A stretch of 64,000 nt of DNA, taken from Paraburkholderia sp. UYCP14C (GTDB lineage: Bacteria; Pseudomonadota; Gammaproteobacteria; Burkholderiales; Burkholderiaceae). A program made the position numbers and the translations under genes. Positions 57,594 to 64,000 of this stretch are shown here, in pieces; the first letter of the stretch is position 1; each line of letters starts with the position of its first letter. The stretch is taken from positions 228,243-292,242 of the forward strand of contig NZ_SELS01000004.1 of NCBI RefSeq assembly GCF_004197395.1, given 5' to 3'. Under the pieces are notes generated by a model. The model made no database searches and was not told the origin of the DNA. It saw nothing but the letters and a program-made list of their open reading frames with translations.

Positions 57594-58007
57594 TCAGTGA
57601 CAGTGCCCGTGCGCAGCGGCCGCAGGCACCATCGGCGTGTCGCGGTCGATGCCGGCCGCTGCCAGTTTGGTGAGATACGCGCGCCAGAGTTCATCCTGAC
57701 GCACGGCCATGTCGTACAGCAGGTCCCACGAATAGATACCGGTGGCGTGTCCATCGGAGAAAGTCGGCTGCAGCGCGTAATTGCCGACGCCTTCGATCAT
57801 CGTGATCGTCACGTCGCGCTTGCCGGTTTGCAGGGTTTCCTGGCCGGGCCCGTGGCCCTGCACTTCCGCCGAAGGCGAATACACGCGCAGCAGTTCGAAC
57901 GGCAGCCGGTACGCTTCGCCGTTCGCGTACTGCAGTTCGAGCACGCGTGACTTCGAATGCACGACCACGCCGGTCGGCACCGGCGTCTCGGGAGTTAATC
58001 CGCTCAT
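57594..58007 (-). CDS. DUF971 (gamma-butyrobetaine hydroxylase-like N-terminal domain) protein
   Basis: A 137-residue protein: VVHSKSRVLELQYANGEAYRLPFELLRVYSPS (split after YANG), VTITMIEGVGNYALQPTFSDGHATGIYSWDLLYDM. This fold is related to the N-terminal zinc-binding domain of gamma-butyrobetaine hydroxylase and occurs alone in bacteria, sometimes linked to Fe-S cluster carriers. The C-terminus is His-rich (AAAHGHCH). It is directly upstream of ubiE in the same direction. Confidence 0.85.
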   Translation of the reverse strand: MSGLTPETPVPTGVVVHSKSRVLELQYANGEAYRLPFELLRVYSPSAEVQGHGPGQETLQTGKRDVTITMIEGVGNYALQPTFSDGHATGIYSWDLLYDMAVRQDELWRAYLTKLAAAGIDRDTPMVPAAAAHGHCH

Positions 58008-58116
58008 GATGGCCTCATCAGATAAGGGCGGGTGATAACGACGGGTCGGCCGCCGGGTCGACCACCATTCACGCCGGCGAAAGTCCGGCGATGCGCGGCG
58101 GCGGATTCAGCGACGC

Positions 58117-58545
58117 TCAGCCCAGCGCCTGTTCGATTTCCTGCCGCACGGCTTCGCGCAGCAGCGTGGCTTGTGCGCGGCGCGACGACAGCATCGCCTC
58201 GGACACCGTGCGCTGGCGCGGCGCCCAGATCGGCAGGGGGAAATGCGCGTCGTTCGAAAAACGCGGAATCACGTGCCAGTGCACGTGCGGTACCTGGTTG
58301 CCGAGGCTCGCGAGATTGATCTTCGCGGGGTGCATCACGCGCCGCTGCGCGCGCTCGACCGCGTACACGACCTTCATCACGTGGTCGCGCTCGTCGGCGG
58401 AAAGATCCGAAAACTCAGCGACGTGAGCGTTCCAGATGACCCGGCAAAAGCCCGGGTAGTCGTGTTCGTCGGCGAGGACGACTCGCAGCGCGTCGTCCTG
58501 CCATAGCACATCGCCGCCGTCTTCACGGCAAAAAACGCAGTCCAT
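58117..58545 (-). CDS. HIT family protein
   Basis: A 142-residue nucleotide-binding hydrolase/transferase. MDCVFCREDGGDVLW opens the protein and the histidine triad is PHVHWHVIPR (H-x-H-x-H, around residue 92-96). ATG 58545 has GAGG 6 bases upstream and is preferred over an in-frame TTG at 58560. The substrate is unknown; HIT proteins split nucleoside phosphoramidates or dinucleoside polyphosphates. It follows the large FAD/Fe-S gene by 33 bases. Confidence 0.88.
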   Translation of the reverse strand: MDCVFCREDGGDVLWQDDALRVVLADEHDYPGFCRVIWNAHVAEFSDLSADERDHVMKVVYAVERAQRRVMHPAKINLASLGNQVPHVHWHVIPRFSNDAHFPLPIWAPRQRTVSEAMLSSRRAQATLLREAVRQEIEQALG

Positions 58546-58578
58546 CGTCGGCCTCGGCAAAAATCGTTGGTCGTGCCA

Positions 58579-61500
58579 TTAAACCAGCACGCGCTCGATT
58601 CCGCCATTGTTCGCCCGTTGAACGTAGTCCGCCATCCAGTTCTCGCCCAGCACGTGACGTGCCATCTCGACCACGATGTAGTCGGCCTCGGTCCCCGCGT
58701 CTTCGTTGTAACGCGACAGCCCCTGCAGGCACGACGGGCAGCTCGTCAGGATCTTGACGTCGGTCGAGCCCGCGTTTGCGTGATTGGGCTGCGGGCCGTC
58801 GCCGGCCTTCAGCACGGAACCGTTCGGCGCACCGGCGGCGCCGGCCGATGCATTGGCCGGATTGATCGCGTTCGCGCCCGCTTCGGCAACGAGCGGAATG
58901 CCGCGCAGCTTAGCCGCGCCCTTGCGGATTTCTTCTTCCTTGCGGAAGCGCACCTGGGTCGAGATGTCCGGACGCGTGACCGCGAGCGTGCCCGATTCGC
59001 CGCAGCAGCGATCGTTCTTCTCGATCTTGTAGCCGTCGTGCTCCGAACCCATCAGCTGATTGACGAGCTTGACCGGGTCCATCGTCTTGATCGGCGAGTG
59101 GCACGGGTCGTGGTACATGTAGCGCACGCCGTTCACGCCATCGAGCTTGATGCCTTTTTCCAACAGATATTCGTGGATGTCGACGATCCGGCAGCCCGGG
59201 AAGATCTTTTCGAATTCATAGCCGGCGAGCTGGTCGTAACAGGTGCCGCACGACACCACCACCGTCTTGATGTCGAGGTAGTTCAGCGTATTGGCGACGC
59301 GGTGGAACAGCACGCGGTTGTCGGTGACGATCTGCTCGGCCTTGTCGTACTGGCCCGAGCCGCGCTGCGGATAACCGCAGCACAGGTAGCCCGGCGGCAG
59401 CACCGTCTGCACGCCCGCCTCCCACAGCATTGCCTGAGTCGCGAGACCGACCTGCGAGAACAGCCGCTCGGAGCCGCAGCCCGGGAAGTAGAACACCGCT
59501 TCGGTGTCGGCGGTGGTCGTCTTCGGATTTCGGATGATCGGGACGATCTTGTTGTCCTCGATATCGAGCAACGCGCGCGCGGTCTTCTTCGGCAGGTTGC
59601 CCGGCATCTTCTTGTTCATGAAGTGGATCACCTGCTGCGTGACCACCGGCTTGCCGACCGTGGCGGGCGGATGCGCAGTCTGCTTCTTCGTGAACTTCTT
59701 CAACACCTCGTTGCCGAGACGCTGCGCCTTGTAGCCGACGCCCATCATCGCGGTGCGCGCGAGGTTGATGGTTTGCGGATTGGTCGCGTTCAGGAAGAAC
59801 ATGCCCGCCGCGTTGCCCGCATTGAACTTCTTCTTGCCCATCTTGCGCAGCAGGTTGCGCATGTTCATCGTCACGTCGCCGAAGTCGATCTTCACCGGGC
59901 ACGGCGTCACGCACTTGTGGCACACGGTGCAGTGATCGGCGACGTCGTTGAATTCGTCCCAGTGCTTGATCGACACGCCGCGGCGGGTCTGCTCTTCATA
60001 GAGGAACGCCTCGACCAGCAGGGACGTGGCGAGAATCTTGTTGCGCGGGCTGTACAGCAGGTTCGCGCGCGGCACGTGCGTCGCGCAGACCGGCTTGCAC
60101 TTGCCGCAGCGCAGACAGTCCTTGATCGACTCGGAAATCGCGCCGATATCGGATTGCTGCATGATCAGCGATTCGTAGCCCATCAGGCCGAAGCTCGGCG
60201 TGTACGCGTTGCGCAGGTCCGCGCCTTCGAGCAGCTTGCCCGCGTTGAAGCGGCCATGCGGATCGACGCGCTGCTTGTACTTGCGGAATTCGGCGATTTC
60301 GTCGTCGGTCAGGAATTCGAGCTTCGTGATGCCGATGCCGTGCTCGCCGGAGATCACGCCATCGAGCGAACGGGCGAGCCTCATGATGCGCGCGACCGCG
60401 ACGTGCGCGTCCTGCAACATCTCGTAGTTGTCGGAGTTGACCGGCAGGTTCGTGTGCACGTTGCCGTCGCCCGCGTGCATATGCAGCGCGACGAACACGC
60501 GGCCGCGCAGCACCTGCTTGTGGATCGCCTGAGCTTCCTCGAGGATCGGCTTGAATTCGCCGCCGTTGAAGATCTGCCGCAATTCGGCGCGAATTTCCTG
60601 CTTCCACGAAATGCGGATCGTGCGGTCCTGCGCGAGGTGGAACACGGTCGCATCGGCTTGCGCATCGACGCGATCGGCGAACTTCTCGGCGAGCGATTCG
60701 TAGCCGAGGCCGACCAGATAATGCTGCGCCTCGCGCAGCGACAGGTCGAGCTTGTCGCGCACGAACTCCCAGCGCGTGCGCACTCGCGCGAGCAGATCTA
60801 GCGCCTGCTGCACGCGGTCTTCGAGCAGCTCGGCGCTCGGGATTTCGTTCGCGTCGTCGCTCTTGCCGAGCGGCAGCTTGCCGCCCTTGAAGAACGCTTC
60901 GAGCGCGTCGACCAGTTGCAGCTTGTTCTTCAGCGACAGCTCGATGTTGATGCGCTCGATGCCGTCCGTGTACTCGCCCATGCGGTCGAGCGGAATCACG
61001 ACGTCTTCGTTGATCTTGAACGCGTTGGTGTGCTTCGCGATCGCGGCGGTGCGGCTGCGGTCGAGCCAGAAACGCTTGCGGGCCTCGGCGCTCACCGCGA
61101 CGAAACCTTCGCCGCTCTTGCCGTTGGCCATGCGCACGACTTCCGACGTGGCCTGCGCGACCGCGTCCGCATCGTCACCGACGATATCGCCGATCAGCAC
61201 CATCTTCGGAAACGCGTTGCGCTTGCTCTTGGTCGCATAGCCGACCGCGCGCAGATAGCGCTCGTCCAGATGCTCGAGGCCGGCGAGAATCGCGCCGCCC
61301 TGGCGCGACGTCTCGAACAGGTAGTCCTTGATTTCGACGATGCTCGGAATCGCCTCGCGCGCCTGCCCGAAGAACTCGAGACAGACGGTGCGCGTATGCG
61401 CGGGCATCTTGTGCAGCACCCAGCGCGCGGACGTGATGAGGCCGTCGCAGCCTTCCTTCTGCACGCCCGGCAGACCGGCGAGGAATTTATCGGTGACGTC

Positions 61501-62685
61501 CTTGCCAAGGCCTTCCTTGCGGAACACGCGGCCCTTGATATCGAGCGATTCGGTGCGCAGCAGCTTCTCGCCCGGCGCGTAGTTGCCGTCGAACCACTTG
61601 AGCTCGAAACGCGCGACTTCGATGTCGTGGATCTTGCCCATGTTGTGCTCGAGACGCGTGACTTCGAGCCAGTTCCCTTCCGGGTCGACCATCCGCCACC
61701 ACGCGAGGTTATCGAGCGCCGTGCCCCACAGCACCGCCTTCTTGCCGCCCGCGTTCATCGCGACGTTGCCGCCGACGCAGGACGCGTCGAGCGAGGTCGG
61801 GTCGACCGCGAATACGAAACCGGCCTGCTCGGCCGCCTCGGTCACGCGGCGCGTGACGACGCCCGCGCCCGAGAAAATCGTCGCGACCTTGCGATCGACA
61901 CCCGGCAGCTGGGTCATTTCGACCGGGCCGAGCTGTTCGAGCTTTTCGGTGTTGATGACGGCCGAGAACGGCGTGAGCGGCACCGCGCCGCCCGTGTAGC
62001 CGGTGCCGCCCCCACGCGGAATCACGGTCAGGCCGAGTTCGAAGCAGGCCTTGATCATGCCGGCGATCTCGGCCTCGGAGTCCGGCGTCAGCACGACGAA
62101 CGGGTATTCGACGCGCCAGTCGGTCGCGTCGGTCACGTGCGCGACCCGCGACAGACCGTCGAACTTGATGTTGTCCTTCTGCGTGACCTTGCCGAGCACG
62201 CGCGTGGTGCGGCGGCGCAGGTCGTAGGTCTGCTGGAATTCGCTGGCGAATTCGTCGATCGCGCGGCGCGCGGCCTGCACCAGCTTTTCGACGCGCGCGG
62301 CACGATCGACCCCGGCTTCGTCGCCGTGTTCGCGCAGATCGGCGCGGCGGCGCTTCTCGATTTCGGCGAGGCGGTGGTTGAGCGCCTCAATCAGCAGCGC
62401 GCGGCGCTTCGGGTTGTCGAGCAGGTCATCCTGCAGATACGGATTGCGGCGCACGACCCAGATATCGCCGAGCACTTCGTACAGCATGCGTGCCGAGCGG
62501 CCAGTGCGGCGTTCGGCGCGCAGTTCGGCGAGCGCGTCCCAAGCGTCGTTGCCGAGCAGGCGGATGACGATTTCGCGGTCGGAGAACGACGTGTAGTTGT
62601 AGGGAATTTCGCGCAGACGCGCTTCGGGATCGGCGGCCACCGCAGCGGCGGCGCCGTGCGGATCGAAAACTTGAGGTGCGTTCAT
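58579..62685 (-). CDS. FAD/Fe-S oxidoreductase (GlcD-GlcF-like fusion, DUF3683)
   Basis: A 1368-residue dehydrogenase. Residues ~1-180 are a family-specific N-terminus; then the FAD domain ([19 protein letters not shown], ~225-243), a FAD-oxidase C-terminal part with [13 protein letters not shown], and two 4Fe-4S sites near 855 and 918 ([23 protein letters not shown]). It ends with two CCG-type cysteine blocks ([32 protein letters not shown]). The layout equals glycolate oxidase D plus F in one chain and suggests a membrane-linked D-2-hydroxyacid (D-lactate/glycolate/2-hydroxyglutarate) dehydrogenase. The substrate is not deducible. It is the first gene before HIT on the minus strand. Confidence 0.93.
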   Translation of the reverse strand: MNAPQVFDPHGAAAAVAADPEARLREIPYNYTSFSDREIVIRLLGNDAWDALAELRAERRTGRSARMLYEVLGDIWVVRRNPYLQDDLLDNPKRRALLIEALNHRLAEIEKRRRADLREHGDEAGVDRAARVEKLVQAARRAIDEFASEFQQTYDLRRRTTRVLGKVTQKDNIKFDGLSRVAHVTDATDWRVEYPFVVLTPDSEAEIAGMIKACFELGLTVIPRGGGTGYTGGAVPLTPFSAVINTEKLEQLGPVEMTQLPGVDRKVATIFSGAGVVTRRVTEAAEQAGFVFAVDPTSLDASCVGGNVAMNAGGKKAVLWGTALDNLAWWRMVDPEGNWLEVTRLEHNMGKIHDIEVARFELKWFDGNYAPGEKLLRTESLDIKGRVFRKEGLGKDVTDKFLAGLPGVQKEGCDGLITSARWVLHKMPAHTRTVCLEFFGQAREAIPSIVEIKDYLFETSRQGGAILAGLEHLDERYLRAVGYATKSKRNAFPKMVLIGDIVGDDADAVAQATSEVVRMANGKSGEGFVAVSAEARKRFWLDRSRTAAIAKHTNAFKINEDVVIPLDRMGEYTDGIERINIELSLKNKLQLVDALEAFFKGGKLPLGKSDDANEIPSAELLEDRVQQALDLLARVRTRWEFVRDKLDLSLREAQHYLVGLGYESLAEKFADRVDAQADATVFHLAQDRTIRISWKQEIRAELRQIFNGGEFKPILEEAQAIHKQVLRGRVFVALHMHAGDGNVHTNLPVNSDNYEMLQDAHVAVARIMRLARSLDGVISGEHGIGITKLEFLTDDEIAEFRKYKQRVDPHGRFNAGKLLEGADLRNAYTPSFGLMGYESLIMQQSDIGAISESIKDCLRCGKCKPVCATHVPRANLLYSPRNKILATSLLVEAFLYEEQTRRGVSIKHWDEFNDVADHCTVCHKCVTPCPVKIDFGDVTMNMRNLLRKMGKKKFNAGNAAGMFFLNATNPQTINLARTAMMGVGYKAQRLGNEVLKKFTKKQTAHPPATVGKPVVTQQVIHFMNKKMPGNLPKKTARALLDIEDNKIVPIIRNPKTTTADTEAVFYFPGCGSERLFSQVGLATQAMLWEAGVQTVLPPGYLCCGYPQRGSGQYDKAEQIVTDNRVLFHRVANTLNYLDIKTVVVSCGTCYDQLAGYEFEKIFPGCRIVDIHEYLLEKGIKLDGVNGVRYMYHDPCHSPIKTMDPVKLVNQLMGSEHDGYKIEKNDRCCGESGTLAVTRPDISTQVRFRKEEEIRKGAAKLRGIPLVAEAGANAINPANASAGAAGAPNGSVLKAGDGPQPNHANAGSTDVKILTSCPSCLQGLSRYNEDAGTEADYIVVEMARHVLGENWMADYVQRANNGGIERVLV

Positions 62686-63230
62686 GTTTGGACGACTCGG
62701 TAGGTCAGCCTGACGCGCTCGTCACGAGGCGTCGGCCGACAATGCGCGTGGGGCGCAATGCTTGAAATCTTCTAGGGCTTCCAGGGGAGCGAACACGACC
62801 GGCGGCCAACTCACGGCGGTCGCTTCGCGGCACTCAGAGACAGCTACACGATCGCGCGTGGCGGACATGCCGCTCCGCCGCGGGGCACGATTCGCGCGGA
62901 ACGGGCATTAAATGGGCGATCCGAGGCTGCCAGTGCATCTTCCGATCCTTATTCCAAAATGGAATTCTACCGCATCATTCCGCCACGCGTTGACGACGGG
63001 AATCGGGGCGGAAGCGGCGGTTCGGGCCGTCTGGCGGCGAATCCGGCGGCGTTTGACAGGACGCGCCATTGACCGGACGGACGGTTTGGCAAACTACGGT
63101 TGCGCGGTTCGCGACCGGCCATGCCAGGGGCGCGGCATGCTTTCCCGCTGCGCGAGGAACAGCCAGAGCGGGCACCGTTGGCGCTATCATTGACCCTTTC
63201 CCGTCTCACACAGCGCACCGCGCCACCCGC
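62686..63230. other. Divergent intergenic region between the FAD/Fe-S gene and ilvA
   Basis: 545 bases. I see no supported gene; a 93-codon open frame (62912-63193, plus) has no recognisable features. A dyad ATTCCA-AAA-TGGAAT at 62951-62965 is the only clear signal. Promoters for both flanking genes must be here. Confidence 0.5.
62951..62965. promoter_or_regulatory. 15-bp dyad, candidate operator
   Basis: ATTCCA (62951-62956) and TGGAAT (62960-62965) are exact complements around AAA, 266 bases upstream of the FAD/Fe-S start and 266 bases before ilvA. TTCCA-N3-TGGAA resembles the short dyads used by IclR-type regulators, but no regulator gene is adjacent. Confidence 0.45.
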
Positions 63231-64000
63231 ATGGCTTCCCACGACTACCTGAAAAAGACCCTGACCGCGCGCGTCTACGACGTGGCGCGCGAGACCGAAC
63301 TCGAACGCGCGCCGAATCTGTCGGCGCGCTTGCGCAATCCGGTCTATCTGAAGCGCGAGGACAACCAGCCGGTGTTCTCGTTCAAGCTGCGCGGCGCGTA
63401 CAACAAGATGGCGCATATTCCGGCCGAGGCGCTGAGTCGCGGCGTGATTACGGCATCGGCGGGTAATCATGCACAGGGCGTGGCGCTCTCGGCGGCACGC
63501 ATGGGCGTGAAGGCGATCATCGTCGTGCCGGTGACCACACCGCAGCTCAAGGTCGACGCGATCCGCACGCACGGCGGGCCGACCGTCGAGGTCGTGCAGT
63601 TCGGCGAATCGTATAGCGATGCGTATGGTCACGCGGTCAAGCTGCAGGAAGAACGTGGCCTGACCTTCGTGCATCCGTTCGACGATCCGTACGTGATCGC
63701 GGGCCAGGGCACGGTAGCGATGGAAATCCTCAGCCAGCACCAGGGTCCGATTCACGCGATCTTCGTTCCGATTGGCGGCGGTGGTCTCGCGGCCGGTGTC
63801 GCCGCCTATGTGAAATCGGTGCGCCCGGAGATCAAGGTGATCGGCGTGCAGACCGACGATTCGTGCGCGATGGCCGCGTCGCTGAAGGCGGGCGAACGCG
63901 TCACGCTGAACGAAGTGGGCCTCTTCTCCGACGGCACCGCGGTGAAACTCGTCGGCGAAGAAACCTTCCGTCTGTGCAGCGAATATCTCGACGAAGTGCT
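63231..64000 (+). CDS. ilvA: Threonine dehydratase, biosynthetic (3' end outside window)
   Basis: A partial frame of 256 codons running off the right edge. It is a PLP fold-type II enzyme that deaminates threonine to 2-oxobutyrate for isoleucine synthesis: KREDNQPVFSFKLRGAYNKM (PLP-lysine in SFKLRGA), TASAGNHAQGVALSAARMG and VPIGGGGLAAGVAAY (phosphate-binding Gly loop). The regulatory C-terminal ACT-like part would lie beyond the window. ATG 63231 is used; the ribosome site is weak. Confidence 0.94.
   Translation, partial: MASHDYLKKTLTARVYDVARETELERAPNLSARLRNPVYLKREDNQPVFSFKLRGAYNKMAHIPAEALSRGVITASAGNHAQGVALSAARMGVKAIIVVPVTTPQLKVDAIRTHGGPTVEVVQFGESYSDAYGHAVKLQEERGLTFVHPFDDPYVIAGQGTVAMEILSQHQGPIHAIFVPIGGGGLAAGVAAYVKSVRPEIKVIGVQTDDSCAMAASLKAGERVTLNEVGLFSDGTAVKLVGEETFRLCSEYLDEV

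Noticed and set aside
62912-63193. A 93-codon frame in the ilvA upstream region
   Set aside because: No ribosome site, no recognisable motif, and its reverse strand is equally open. Treated as non-coding.

Overview
The window is a high-GC, gene-dense chromosomal segment whose protein content and gene order point to a betaproteobacterium of the Burkholderiaceae, most like Burkholderia/Paraburkholderia. This is inferred from the gene order (nudix-mnmA, glyQ-glyS-gmhB-acyltransferase, lptD-surA-pdxA-rsmA, fmdB-DUF502-aspS-nudB-clsB, ubiE-Tim44-ubiJ-ubiB) and from protein style; no database search was possible. No rRNA, tRNA, CRISPR array, insertion sequence or prophage was seen.

Layout. 1-5.0 kb is accessory catabolism: a truncated alpha/beta hydrolase, the remnant of a carboxymuconolactone decarboxylase-like gene, a short-chain dehydrogenase, a LigI-like amidohydrolase, an MFS transporter, then a VOC protein and a WYL-domain regulator. 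5.1-8.0 kb (minus) holds the three-gene proton-translocating transhydrogenase pntAA-pntAB-pntB. 8.3-17.7 kb (plus) carries a nudix hydrolase, mnmA, an FMN glutamate-synthase-like protein, glyQS, gmhB, an acyltransferase and a YgjP-type metalloprotease. 17.7-21.5 kb (minus) is a polar amino-acid ABC importer with an IclR regulator that looks like an insertion into the housekeeping order. After gloA and a DMT exporter come rsmA, pdxA, surA and lptD (minus), facing amgK-murU (plus), which links outer-membrane assembly with cell-wall sugar recycling.

31.4-39.8 kb is mixed: an Atm1-type ABC exporter, a hotdog thioesterase, a GST, a large PAS-GGDEF-EAL protein, a nitrate-reductase-associated protein and fdhD. 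39.9-47.3 kb (minus) is a fatty-acid beta-oxidation cluster: TetR regulator, acyl-CoA dehydrogenase, FadN-type dehydrogenase/hydratase, thiolase and enoyl-CoA hydratase. An 18-bp perfect palindrome upstream of the regulator matches the PsrA-type operator. 47.5-52.5 kb is clsB-nudB-aspS-DUF502-fmdB, and 52.6-57.5 kb holds a TPMT-type methyltransferase and the ubiquinone genes ubiB, ubiJ and ubiE. The segment ends with a DUF971 protein, a HIT protein, a 1368-residue FAD/Fe-S dehydrogenase and the start of threonine dehydratase.

The least explained parts are non-coding. There are four tandem-repeat blocks: two of 14-bp period at 38.1-38.3 kb, and a 26-bp and a 24-bp array in the spacer between the FadN-type gene and the thiolase. 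Intercistronic hairpins occur inside the beta-oxidation operon, and a decayed gene fragment with a 12-bp duplication lies at 0.56-0.75 kb. I found no convincing undescribed defence or mobile system.
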